Positions 10,586-22,000 of a DNA stretch of 64,000 nt are shown here, piece after piece. The position numbers were made by a program, and so were the translations under genes. The DNA lies in the NCBI RefSeq assembly GCF_000224145.3, contig NW_004190442.2, forward strand, positions 39,594 through 103,593, written 5' to 3'. A model generated the notes under the pieces. The model searched no databases and was not told the DNA's origin. It saw nothing but the letters and a program-made list of their open reading frames with translations. This stretch comes from Ciona intestinalis (Eukaryota; Chordata; Ascidiacea; Phlebobranchia; Cionidae). Position 1 is the first letter of the stretch. The number at the start of each line of letters is the position of its first letter.

Positions 10586-11266
10586 TTATAATTTCTTCAT
10601 TACCCAACACTTGCCACTACTTGGAGTGCTTGGATCATCTCTATAATAATTAAAGGCGAAAAAATCCGGCTTTGCAGTTTCGATCATTTTGACCACGTCA
10701 TCTTCGACCAACTTCTTCAGCCTTCCTTCCATTTCGTCTCTGTATGCTGCGAACTCTACGTCATCACGTGACGTCACGATGACCAAACCCCCCTTTTTAA
10801 CAACCCGTATCATATCTTCCACCATCTCGCTTTCAATATGTTGAGGGCTGAAACATCCGGACGACATCGAAACATTATAATATACATCGGGGAAAGGTAA
10901 AGGATTATCAATAGTGAGCATGTGACGTTTAAGAGTGGCGTAAACTTCACCGAGTTTAGCAGCCACATCCAGCATTCCTTGGCTCCCATCAATACCATCT
11001 ATAACACAATCCACGCCAAGCTTTTTGAGGTTCGCACCCAAGAGTCCTGTTCCAACACCAACGTCCAAAATCTTGAGGTCATTCATCCCTTTAACGTTAT
11101 TCGCCACAATCCCCGCAACCTCAGCAGGCAATCCATACCCAAGGTTCCCAAGATCTTTATCATAATGAACCGCATATCTGTCGTATTTATCGATAATTGA
11201 ACCGGGCTGGTCTTTATTGAGCAAGTAACCGTAAAGGTTGTCCCATGATTCCTTAACTTGAGACAT
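10586..11266 (-). CDS. METTL27-like SAM-dependent methyltransferase, single exon
   Basis: 226-aa class I methyltransferase, uninterrupted by introns. The SAM-binding motif I is ILDVGVGTGLLG (66-77), motif II follows as GIDGSQGML (91-99), then LPFPDVYYN and a motif resembling VVKKGGLVIVTSRDD. The N-terminal IIDKYDRYAVHYDKDLGNLG (24-41) and C-terminal CWVMKKL are typical of the METTL27 (WBSCR27) group, whose substrate is not settled. The start was chosen as the first ATG, with a stop-rich leader above it. A single-exon gene among many-exon neighbours could be an old retrocopy, but the frame is fully open and looks functional. Confidence 0.88.
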   Translation of the reverse strand: MSQVKESWDNLYGYLLNKDQPGSIIDKYDRYAVHYDKDLGNLGYGLPAEVAGIVANNVKGMNDLKILDVGVGTGLLGANLKKLGVDCVIDGIDGSQGMLDVAAKLGEVYATLKRHMLTIDNPLPFPDVYYNVSMSSGCFSPQHIESEMVEDMIRVVKKGGLVIVTSRDDVEFAAYRDEMEGRLKKLVEDDVVKMIETAKPDFFAFNYYRDDPSTPSSGKCWVMKKL

Positions 11267-11431
11267 TTAGTTCAAATATATTGCTAAACGCTGGCAGCTA
11301 ATGTTATTACAGCTCTATAACCAAATATAAATGCGTAAATAAGAGAACTAGAAGAGGAATATTCTTTACTATTGTACTTTCAAATTAACAAATTTCGTAA
11401 CTTTGGCTTTCTCGTTTACTACTACAATAAT

Positions 11432-11690
11432 TAGCCGTGGTAGAGTGGTTAGCGCGCCTATGCATTTGGCCCATATTCTCTCATCGAATATCTAACTACA
11501 ACTTGTAATAAACGCTCTTTTGGAATGTTTAAATGACACAGTAAAAAACGAACAAGGCAATGCAATAATTATACACAAGTTACATACGCAGTAACTCGTA
11601 AGCGGGTACGAGGTGTATGAAGCAGAACGCCCGTGTTATAACGACTTACGGTTTGTGAGCAAACACCTTTGCAAGACAAAGTTAAACTAA
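11432..11690 (+). mobile_element. SINE: tRNA-like head and one tail unit
   Basis: The head reads TAGAGTGGTTAGCGCGCC, an A-box-like tRNA segment. After about 120 unrelated bases comes one tail unit (ACGCAGTAACTCGTAAGCGG ... GTTATAACGACTTACGG). The body is missing or replaced. Confidence 0.5.
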
Positions 11691-13257
11691 AACTATCGAA
11701 CCAGCAAACATGTATTGATGAATTGCAAGTTACGCGCTACCTGCCACGCACATCAAAGTTCGAAGTCTTGTAAGCACACATGATCATGGCAATCTACTAT
11801 CATATGGTTGTATCGCCAGTATGGGGATACAAGCAAACACGTCGCGAATAATTGTTTTTAACGTAAACGTTAATCACTCGCGATTTACTGATGAGTTTAA
11901 ACAAATTTTTTAAAGTTTATTCAAAATTTAACTTAATATATACAGATTGAATGTCAAACAGTCGTGTTATTTAACAACAACATCGGGCGCAACTGGTATT
12001 ATATGATTGTGCGACACCTTGCGTGTTTCCTGCAACAACAAAAACGAAACAGCTTTTTAAAAAATCGCGTGAACAAAAATATGTGCACGTGTCCAAACTA
12101 TTTCAGTTAAACCTTTTCACTTGTGTGGAGTTTTACTATTGGCAACTCCGGTGAGAATATATGCGTGTTAATTTAATGAAATTTGTTATTCTCGTCCGCA
12201 AAAAGGGCAACGACAGTCATAAATACGCGCGGTCTGTTTTATATCCCCGTGTTTCAGGGGCGAAATGAGAAGGCGTTGAAATGTAAATGCGTTAAAATAA
12301 AATTGTTTTATTTGCGATTTCCGCGTTTCTTTTTTGAGAAGATATTTTACTTGTAAAAACAACAACAAGGCAACGAATTGAAAATTGAAAATAGAACCGC
12401 TGGAAAAGCTCAGGCAGGCGGCGGAAAATTGCATTAGATAAATTTGTTATGGGTTGTGAACTTGTCAGTTCATTTTATTCCAGATTCCCCAAGATATTAA
12501 CAAAGTTATATAAGGTCATAGGTGGAAGCATTGGCCACACATTTTGTCATTAGCTGCTTCATAAATTATTGAAGGGAACGTTCCAGATGTGGCGATTTAT
12601 CAGAGCAAGTAAAGTCGAATATAAGTGATGAAGTTATCACTTAAATTAGTTTCGGTTTAAGTTTGGTTTTGAAAATAGTTTATCGGCTCTTATATCAAAG
12701 TAGTCTAGGATATACACTGGGGGTTTAACTGATGAAATAGATATTGTAGCCGGATCCGCCTTATATGTACAATATACAGTCGAATAATGAATGGTACCGG
12801 GAATACGGTTGGTGGTGAATCAACGGATTTCAAAAGAAAAATTACAACCATACGATTTAACTGACATTGTATAGGATGACTTTACAGAGAGAAATATTGA
12901 AAATGTGATCAATAAGTTTGATTTATAAATACACCGCACGCAAAGGAAATAAATAATTTTTGCTTTTGAAACGAGATTTTAAATTGAGAGAAATGAGGTA
13001 AAAACAGGTTCTCGTTTATCAAAAAAAAACTAAAAGCATTTTTGGCAATGTTTTCTATTGATGAGTAAGCTTGACAGAACGGACAGGCTGATTCGAAACC
13101 TGTACTTCAGCGTTGATAATGCGGGTTGGTTTATTGGCAGTAAGAAAATCAATTATTTCCAAAGTTGTCCTTGTATATAAGTCGGGATAGTCCGAACGAG
13201 TATCCAAGTTTTGTAGCTGATATTACTGATTTGATTCCTATAAGACAGCTATATAAC
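11691..13257. other. Intergenic upstream of opsin
   Basis: Presumed promoter region of the opsin gene. The ORFs here are short and unlike any family. I did not find a clear TATA box or an unambiguous homeodomain site cluster that I would defend. Confidence 0.4.
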
Positions 13258-16200
13258 ATGACCACTGCTGAAACAACTACTGAATGTTATGAAAAGAACC
13301 CTTACATACGAAACGAAATGGGTTGGGTTCCCAAGCACATTTTGATTGCTGAACGTCACATCTACACGATACTTGCTGTCTATATGACGTTTATATTTCT
13401 GCTGGCAGTTTCACTCAACGGGTTCGTGATAATTGCTACGATGAAAAACAAGGTATATATTCTGTATATAGTAGGGTGGGGTAAGATGGGATACTATTAG
13501 AAACTAATTCCCATATTTCCTGATCGTGTTTTAAACAATTAACAACGTTTTTTAGAACCGTAAGGCTGTAGTTACATATTCTGTAAAATATTTCACAACA
13601 AATGGGACGATAAAAGTGAATGGAAGCATATCCCATCTTACCCCACCAACTTTACAAACGTAATTTGTTTTGACTTCAAAACAAACTTAAACACAAATAG
13701 TAACGAAACGTTTATTTTCGAGCAGAAACTTCGTCAACCTTTAAACTACATCATAATCAACTTATCAATCGCCGACTTTTTAAGCGGTTTGGTCGGCGGT
13801 TTCATCGGCATGATTTCCAACAGCGCTGGTTATTTTTACTTCGGGAAAACGGTTTGTATCCTTGAAGGATATATCGTCTCAGTAGCAGGTGAATTACTAG
13901 CATTAAATAGGTTACAGCTAGTTTTTGTAAAATTAAATTAAAAATCCGTCAAATCAAATTATTTAAATTAATATCCTGCCACTAGTTAAATATCTTTATA
14001 AGAAGTTTTGATATTACAAAGGTGTTTGCGGGCTTATGTCAATATCTGTCATGGCGTTTGAACGTTACTTTGTTGTATGCAAGCCATATGGGCCCTTCAC
14101 CCTAACGAACACTCACGCTGCGCTGGGTAAGTGAAACAACGATACTGTATACTAAATTCTGGGGTGGGAAAGATGGGACATGTTTTCATTCTATTTAATC
14201 GCCACATTTGGTAATAAACAAAAAATATTCACAGAAATTTATAACCGTATCCTCACGACTCTATAATATCATTGTTAATTGTTAAAAATACGAACGGGAA
14301 ATATGGGATATTAGATGCCAACGGTATCCCATCTTACCCCACAGAACTAAATGTTATTTGTTCGCATACAAATACTACGTAACTGTCTGGGTTATTAAAC
14401 AAACTATATGCGGGAAATAGGTGATTTACTTTTACATTAAATTAATTTGAATATGATACGCGTATCGCCCATTAATAAACCGATGACAAAACACGCAATG
14501 TCATGCTTCATGTGCCCACTGTAACGTTCTATACATAAAACACGAGTCCTTCCCATATTTACACGTATTTCGTATTAACGAATGAAAGTAAGCTCCCGTA
14601 TCATAAATAAAATATGAATCAAATGTTCATTCCACCTCTTCATTGGACTTTAACCATAAATCGATTCAATATTGCCATTTAATTGATTAAATAGTCACAA
14701 TAGCGATCACAAGTGATTACAAAATCAATTTTGTATTAATATGCTGTAGCTTTAAAGAAGGCATCTATGAACACACATATATATATAGGTGTGTGTGTAT
14801 ACATAGTAGAGTGGGGTAAGATGGAACACGTTTATCACATAATATTTAAATATCGTGTTCTTGTTTTAAATATTAACCAACGTTCTATAGGAGTCGTGAG
14901 GATACGGTTTATTAATTCTTCGAATGTTCTTTGTTTACTTCCAAATGGAAAGAAAAAATAGAATAAAAATGTGTTCCATTTTCCCCCGCCCTACTAAATA
15001 CACAAAATGACGGTTAGTCTTTAAAATGTTGACATAAAATGTCATTCTGATGATGTCAATTGCAGCTTTTTTTACCAACGCCCGGTAATTTCCAGATGTC
15101 TAAGCGTATATTGTTGTCGATAAATCGATGATAAACAGGTGTAAACGCGAAAATAGGTTAGCGGGTAATCATGGTAGTTAAAGATATCTTCATGGTCGAA
15201 TGTGATTCTTCAATTAATTTTACACAAACTATATATGTAAACGCCAAGTGCTGCAAAATAAGCAGCTGACAAAATTGAGTCCAACAAATTGTATTCTGTC
15301 AGGTACATTTCGCCTAAAACAGGATCTACAGCCTCTTATTTCAACTGGAGCTCCATGTCAGATTTAAACCGTGTTTTAAAATGGTAAAAACGCGCTTTAC
15401 ATATTTAACACATTCGTTGCACTACGTGTGTAAACCAGAGGTTCCACCGTTGTGTAGGTGAAGTTAGCTGATGTGCAGCAACTTATATAAAGAAAGATTC
15501 AGGTGTTTTCATTCTCTTTTCTCGTCCAATATGATAGTAACGTATAATGCAGAGAGTATAATGTTTATACGGCAGAATGCGTGTACAGCAAATGTCATTT
15601 ACCAGTTTAAATAAAAGTTAAAACTTCGCAAACAAATATTGTTTTAATGCACGCACGTCACAACCAGGCATTCCAACCATTGAACTCAAACTTCTGTTTT
15701 ATTGGCACATTATAAGCATTAGTACTGTGGGGTAAGATGGGATACCGTTAGCACCTAAAACCCATATTTCCTAATCGTGTTTTAAGCAACTACCAACGTT
15801 CCTTTAGAGTCGCGGGACTATGAGTATTTAATTCTGTAAATATTCTTTGTTCACAACATATGTGACGATAAATAGAATAAAAACAGATTCCAGAATCCTA
15901 ACCCCATCCTATTTTTAACCGAAATATATTTGAAAGGGATCGGTTTCACTTGGACGTGGTCAGTATTGTGGAGCACACCGGGGTTAATATGGTTGGATGG
16001 TTATGTGCCTGAAGGACTTGGGACAAGCTGTGCGCCAAACTGGTTCAGCAAAAATAAAAGGTTATTACATTTTACTAACAACAACTGAAACCAATAAATT
16101 GTTTTTTTCTTTTAACAATATATAAGGATGGGGGAAGATAAGACACCTTTAGCACATAATATCCAAATATCGTGATCGTGTTTTAAACAATTAACAACGA

Positions 16201-17575
16201 TTTATGGGAGTCTTGAGGATACGGTTTTATATCTCATTAAATGTTCTTTGTTTACTACTATGGGATGAAAAAATAGACTGAAAAGATGTCCCATCTTACC
16301 CCACCCACTATACAACCGTTTCAATGATGACATATCTCCTTCTTCTATTCCAGTGAACGTATCTTCATTTTCGTTTACTTCGTGTTCTGTTTCTTCATTC
16401 CATTATTGGTGATTATCATTTGTTACGGAAAGATCGTTTTATTTCTCAAACAAGTAAGTCTCTATGTCTCTTACAGCAAACTGAACGAATTAAACAAAAC
16501 ATGGACCATCTTACTTTGACCAGCTATACATATATTTACGACAATTTGGCCTACTTGCGAACAAATAGAATCACGACTCAACCAGGTATTGCTCTTACTT
16601 TAAAACAACTTTTACAAAACCCAGGCCACAAGGCAGAGCAGCGCAAGCAGCAACCGGCAAGCGGATAATAAAGTTACAAAGATGGTTCTTGTCATGATAT
16701 CTGCATTTCTTATATGTTGGACTCCATATGGGGTTTTATCGCTCTACAACGCGATTAATCCAGACAAGCAGGTAGGGGGAAGATGGGACACCTTTTCATT
16801 TCATTTTCTCGCCTTATTTGGTAACGAACTTTCTATTTAAATATTATATACATGATAAAATAAATCGGATTCGAAAATGAGTGAATTTCTTCGCATGGAG
16901 AGTAATTATTAACGTTAGAACACTAATTCATCTCCCCGACCATTTTAAAATTATTAATAAATAACGTATACGCGCTATGTACAAACTTACTAACGTTTCT
17001 TGCAGCTCGACTACGGCCTTGGTGCCGTGCCAGTATTTTTTGCGAAGACAGCAAACATTTATAATCCTCTAATATACATTGGGCTCAACAAACAGGTATC
17101 ATTGTTACTTTCTATACAACGCTATTAAACTAACAAGCCTCTACTGACGTACATAGTTGCCAAATAAAACTACATGACGTTGAGAATTACCATGCAGTAA
17201 AAATAATGGCCGACATTACGTTAATACGCATTTCCCAAAAACAACAATTCAAATGTTTCTTTCTGTTATTGAAGTTTTGAATGTAACTTATTTATCCTCG
17301 CAGGGCTGGGTAACGACAGTTGTTATAATACGGGTGTTCTGTTTCATACACCTCGTGCCCGCTTACGAGTTACCACGTATGTAACTTTGTGAGTGATACC
17401 TTTTGGCTACATTTGTGTACAGTTATTATTATTTCTCTAATGTTGTCGCTAGTTTCGCGATGGGGTTATAAAGATGGTGTTTCGTGGAAGAAATCCTTGG
17501 GCAGAGGAAATGTCAACACAACAAAGACAACGCTCGACGGAAGCCGGTCAACCCATTGTGTCGAACGAAGTTTAA
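13258..17575 (+). CDS. Vertebrate-type ciliary opsin (Ciona opsin1/opsin2 class)
   Basis: Light-sensing GPCR of the ascidian photoreceptor class. Exons: 13258-13452, 13726-13888, 14022-14126, 15937-16060, 16354-16453, 16625-16771, 17006-17095, 17453-17575; 348 aa. The start is the first ATG in the frame (MTTAETTTE), since the frame closes upstream with no other ATG; an extra 5' exon is possible. Visible hallmarks: LNYIIINLSIADF (TM2); VCILEG with the Cys and the Glu counterion of rhodopsin E113; ERYFVVCKPYGPF (DRY region as ERY); PEGLGTSC in loop 2, keeping the E181-type Glu; LICWTPY (TM6); and FAKTANIYNPLIY with the retinal-binding Lys and NPxxY. The tail after NKQ (FRDGVIKMVF...) ends in a Ser/Thr-containing stretch. 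The 119/120-type and NKQ/F intron positions match vertebrate opsin genes as I remember them. Confidence 0.92.
13466..13647 (+). mobile_element. Family A MITE in opsin intron 1
   Basis: Mixed ends (GGGGTAAGATGGGATAC and TATCCCATCTTACCCCAC). It begins 13 bases after the exon 1 splice donor. Confidence 0.75.
14158..14343 (-). mobile_element. Family A MITE in opsin intron 3 (first of three)
   Basis: Reverse copy; one end is GGGAAAGATGGGACATG and the other TATCCCATCTTACCCCAC, so the two end types occur on one element. Confidence 0.7.
14805..14996 (+). mobile_element. Family A MITE in opsin intron 3 (second)
   Basis: Forward copy starting GAGTGGGGTAAGATGGAACA and ending CCCCCGCCCTACTAAATA. Confidence 0.7.
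15724..15910 (+). mobile_element. Family A MITE in opsin intron 3 (third)
   Basis: Forward GGTAAG-type copy with a diverged right end. It lies about 30 bases before exon 4. Confidence 0.7.
16125..16312 (+). mobile_element. Family A MITE in opsin intron 4
   Basis: Forward copy with GGGGGAAGATAAGACACC start and CCCATCTTACCCCACCCACT end. It occupies most of the intron. Confidence 0.75.
16772..16826 (-). mobile_element. Truncated family A MITE at an opsin splice donor
   Basis: The first 55 bases of a reverse copy (GTAGGGGGAAGATGGGACAC, CATTTTCTCGCCTTATTTGG). It begins exactly at the first intron base after exon 6, so its terminal GTAGGG is the splice donor. Confidence 0.65.
17283..17392 (-). 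repeat. SINE-tail unit in opsin intron 7
   Basis: One reverse tail unit (TTATTTATCCTCGCAGGGCT ... CGCTTACGAGTTACCACGTA), ending 60 bases before exon 8. Its right part and the following opsin sequence recur at 20581-20712. Confidence 0.75.
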
Positions 17576-17748
17576 ACACCTCCAGCTTTGCACGGGCACG
17601 CATACACCGCTTAGCCTTCCATCATTGGGTCTTTCTTACTTCATGTGCGAAGTTATTTAATGAGAATCCGCAGCTGTAAATAGCTACTATGAACAAACAT
17701 GAGAAATTGATCATCCACAAACCGCGTTTAATGGGGACTATTTAAACC

Positions 17749-17754
17749 AATAAA
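17749..17754 (+). other. Opsin poly(A) signal
   Basis: AATAAA, 174 bases after the opsin stop codon, followed by a CCA-repeat tract. Confidence 0.55.
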
Positions 17755-17805
17755 GTATAGAATGAAACCACCACCACCACCACCACAAGAAAGGCAAACA
17801 CAAGC

Positions 17806-18400
17806 ATGAGTGTCTCACGGCTTATCGGTACAACCCCAGACAATGTTGGTGTCATATCAAGTAGTTCACAGCTTTATGAATTGATTTCCTGCAACGTCAT
17901 CGGAGCGAATATGTACATGAGATTTGAGTGTATTTTAAATAATAACCAAGACGACCACTGTATAGTAGTGTGGGGAAAAGTGGGACACCTTTATCAAATA
18001 ACATCCAAACATCCTGATCGTGTTTTAAACAATTAACAACGGTCTATGGGAGTCGTGAGGACACGGTTTTATAATTCTTTTAATGTTCTTTGTTTACTAG
18101 CAAGTGAGACGAGAAAATGAAATGAAAAGGTGTCCCATCGTCCCCGCCCTGCTATAATATATGTTGTTGTGTTTATTACTCGTATTTTCAAATCTTTTTC
18201 TAAGACTATAATTAACAATATATTTATTACTGCACTATAAATAAGAATCAACACGCGCTTATTCACACAGCAGCTGAGACACAAATACACGACACTTCTT
18301 ATATATGCTATTGGTTTTGGCAAAACATTCGACAACGAAACCAATGTAGGTGAATTGATCAATATTCTGAAGTTAATGCAAACACAATGCCTTGGTCGCA
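17806..18400 (+). pseudogene. Possible vWA-domain gene fragment (two segments)
   Basis: Two plus-strand stretches look like pieces of a von Willebrand A domain. At 17806-17960, PDNVGVISSSSQLYELI resembles a vWA strand such as RVGVVQYSS...; at about 18266-18400, after an AG acceptor, LRHKYTTLLIYAIGFGKTF resembles the ...VYAIGVG strand. A MITE (17965-18157) separates them. No MIDAS strand, start or end exon is visible. This is either a relic or part of a gene I cannot complete. Confidence 0.22.
17965..18157 (+). mobile_element. Family A MITE
   Basis: Complete forward copy between opsin and TPR 3' ends (GGGGAAAAGTGGGACACC start, TCCCATCGTCCCCGCCCTGC end). Confidence 0.75.
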
Positions 18401-18524
18401 CGAGAGGTGTAGACACTTATTATTCATTGTGTATAATTTATATTGTATTGTTTATAGCTGAGTTGGGGTAAGATGGTCACCGTTAGGAAATGTAGGGTGA
18501 GGGGGAATGTTAGTATTGAATGAA

Positions 18525-18765
18525 TGTAACTTGCTTTATCCTTTCGTGGCTGGAAAACGTCAGTCGTTATAACACGAGTGTTATGTTTCATACACCTCGT
18601 GCTCGCTTACGAGTTGCCAGGTATGTAACTTTGTGGGTGGTTATTTTTTGTAGACTTTTATTTTGTATGTATTGCTGATAATTTGGACAACCCAATAGTG
18701 ACCACTGGGTTGGAGCAATTGCCGTTGAATGTCTTGCCTAAGGATAAATAAGTCTACGATAAACG
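18525..18765 (-). mobile_element. SINE, tail unit plus body (reverse)
   Basis: A tail unit at 18530-18630 is followed by the body in reverse (GACAACCCAATAGTGACCAC, GGTTGGAGCAATTGCCGTTG). The tRNA-like head is absent. Confidence 0.65.
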
Positions 18766-18769
18766 GCCC

Positions 18770-18905
18770 CGCACGTAAACAAAGAACATTAAAAGAATTA
18801 CAAAACCGTGTCCTCCCGACTCCCATGGACCGATGTTAATTGTTTAAAACACGATCAGGATATTTAGATTTTATGTGTTAAAGGTGTCCCATCTTACCCA
18901 ATATC
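18770..18905 (-). mobile_element. Family A MITE, partial
   Basis: Reverse copy lacking its left end. It abuts the SINE at 18525-18765, so one element probably inserted into the other. Confidence 0.65.
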
Positions 18906-18978
18906 ACTTTGCGCATTCAAAAATGCCCTGCCCATGGTTCAAATGACGCGATCAAAACACGACTAATGCAAGTGGTCG

Positions 18979-18984
18979 TTTATT
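18979..18984 (-). other. TPR poly(A) signal
   Basis: AATAAA on the minus strand, 66 bases past the TPR stop codon. Confidence 0.6.
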
Positions 18985-19050
18985 TACATGGCAGAACAAG
19001 CAAGGCGGAATATTTACATTGGAAGTAGCTGTTGGTTGGTTGGTTGATTT

Positions 19051-22000
19051 TCAAGGTTGGTTTGACGTCGAAGGCGAGTTTGCTCCTCGACCTCGTGTAC
19101 GTGGAGCGCCTGTGGGTGGATGGTGGTAACTTGTTTATACTCGCATGGCGGATAACAACAGTCGTTATAACACGGGTGTTGGGTTTCATACACCTCGTGC
19201 CCGCTTACAAGTTACCACGTATGTATTCATTTCTTTTCTCGTCCATTAAGTGGGAAACAAAAAACACAATTATTTAACCGTATCCTCACCACTTTAAAAG
19301 ATTGTTGTTGTTTGTTTAAAACACAAATCTGGACATAGGGGGGTTTCGGTGCTAAATTCTTCGTTTACTACCAACGGGGATGATAAAGAAGAATGAAAGT
19401 ATAAACCACCAAAGCCTAATCTACTACATCATAATACAACAGAACATTCCTCATTTTCCTTCATAATAAAATATAAATCCATACACTTCCATTAGGAACC
19501 ACATAACAGTCGTCATAATGAACCCCCACTTAAATATCCCCAATATATTTTCGTTTTATCAACTTTGATTGACAGCCGGCAAAATGTTATCACATACCAA
19601 TAACACGGAATCGTCGACGTCCACGTATAGTGTTGGTTGGGATGGTTGATGCTTCTCGTAATTCATTCGCCCTATCAACGCTGGGTGCGTTACTTGCTTC
19701 TAATCTATTAATATAATGTATGTTTAAACTACGAGCCAACTGTGTGGTGACTCAAATGCATGTTGTGGTATAGGATCTGCAAAGTAATATATTGATCACC
19801 CATTGTGAGTTACGTAACTTATTTATCCTCGCATGGCGGGGCAACGACAGTCGTTATAACACGGGTGTTTTGTTTCATACACCTCGTGCCCGCTTACGAG
19901 TTACCACGTATGTAACTTATTTATCCTCGCATGGCGGGGCAACGACAGTCGTTATAACACGGGTGTTTTGTTTCAAACGCCTCGTGTCCGCTTACAAGTT
20001 ACCACGTATGTAACTTATTTATCCTCGCATGGCGGGGCAACGACAGTCGTTATAACGCGGTCGTTTTGTTTCAAACACCCCATGCCCGCTTACAAGTTAC
20101 CACGTATGTAACTTATTTATCCTCGCATGGCGGGGCAACGACAGTCGTTATAACACGGGTGTTTTGTTTCAAACGCCTCGTGTCCGCTTACAAGTTACCA
20201 CGTATGTAACTTATTTATCCTCGCATGGCGGGGCAACGACAGTCGTTATAACGCGGTCGTTTTGTTTCAAACACCCCGTGCCCGCTTACGAGTTACCACG
20301 TATGTAACTTATTTATCCTCGCATGGCGGGGCAACGACAGTCGTTATAACACGGGTGTTTTGTTTCAAACGCCTCGTGTCCGCTTACAAGTTACCACGTA
20401 TGTAACTTATTTATCCTCGCATGGCGGGGCAACGACAGTCGTTATAACGCGGTCGTTTTGTTTCAAACACCCCATGCCCGCTTACAAGTTACCACGTATG
20501 TAACTTATTTATCCTCGCATGGCGGGGCAACGACAGTCGTTATAACACGGGTGTTCTGTTTCAAACGCCTCGTGCCCACTTACGAGTTACCACGAATGTA
20601 ACTTTGTGAGTGATACCTTTTGGCTACATTTGTGTACAGTTATTATTATTTCTCTAATGTTGTCGCTAGTTTCGCGATGGGGTTATAAAGATGGTGTTTC
20701 GTGGAAGAAATCTTCGGGGATAAACAAGTTACATTCGCCCGCATAATATTATAACAGCCAAGATATATAAATAACATCAATAACTTACTCGTCGTTTTCT
20801 ACATCTAGTTCTTCTTCTTGTATGCTACTGCTGACTGCTGCGTTCTGCGATATATGCGGGTACATACTAGTGTTATGTGTGTAAGAAGGAAATACATGTT
20901 GTACCAGGGGGGAAGAAACTGTAGCATGAAACATTACGAAACGTGTTTTAATTGGAAAACCAAACTTTAAAAAAGGGTTTTTAGATGTTAACAAAAAGTT
21001 TGATTAAAAATGTTAAGCAGGTGTCTTAAACAACTGTGTAATATTGTGCGACAGCTGAACACAAAACAATATCAGTGGTCAGTTGGTGTGGGGGTTTAAC
21101 CATAAGGTACAGAAACTCACCAAGCTTTGCTTAATTACATTAGATATGTTAGGACTCATAATCTAAATCCTCTCAGACCAAAACGAGGTTGAATATATCA
21201 ATATATGCTGATGACACTGGTCCATAGAGGACATACATTAAAGGGCTTTGGTGTTGGGGTAATGGGGAAACTCTGGTCTAAATTACTGTAGGACCTCACC
21301 CATATAGAATAGAATGTGCATATACAATGTTTGGGTAATGGGCCAACTCTGGCCTAAATCCCAGGTCCCATGGCATGCCTCACTGTAGGACCTCACCCAT
21401 ATAGAAGGTGCATACACTACATACCCCTGAAGTGGAAGGCAACAAATCACTTGTATCTACATTACTAATAGATGATTGTGCGATTACAGTGGATTGAGGG
21501 ACGGGTGTTGTTGGTACGCTGCGGTTGTCTTCACCAGCACCAGCGAGATCCATCAGCGTGTTGTCCACTGTTCCTACACCTGGTGGAGCGGGTTGATTAT
21601 TGTCTTTTTATTGGATGCATATATATATATATATATATAAGCAAAAAAAATTCTTCTTCTACCAAACAATATATATATATATATATATAATAAAAAATAT
21701 AACAGATTCTGTAAAAAATAAAAAGTTCCTACAAAGAATAATCAACAAAGTAAAATACAACAACATTTGGTAAAACTTCTAAAAACAGACAATATCAAAT
21801 TTATGACTGAAATTAAAGTTTTGTAAAAAAACTAAAAAATTGAAATTGCAAAAAATACCAAAAAAACAACAAATTGTTTTAAAAAACATGAGATATCTCT
21901 CGTACCTCCAGGGACAGGTTCGAATAGATTCCCAGATGAAAGATCTTCAAATCGGAAACGTATGGGTTGCCCCCCTGCATGGGGTACACGGGGAGAGCTG

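Noticed and set aside
11432-11460. tRNA gene (also at 52390, 53580 and 62310)
   Set aside because: A- and B-box-like pieces are present, but no full cloverleaf can be drawn; they are SINE heads.
12186-12434. 82-residue minus-strand ORF upstream of opsin
   Set aside because: No family resemblance, biased composition and no supporting splice or promoter context.
17389-17679. 96-residue plus-strand ORF over opsin exon 8
   Set aside because: The frame matching rhodopsin (FRDGVIKMVF after NKQ) is a different one with a proper acceptor; this ORF is its shadow.
19806-20610. CRISPR-like regular repeats
   Set aside because: Units are contiguous without unique spacers and the genome is eukaryotic; this is a tandem satellite.
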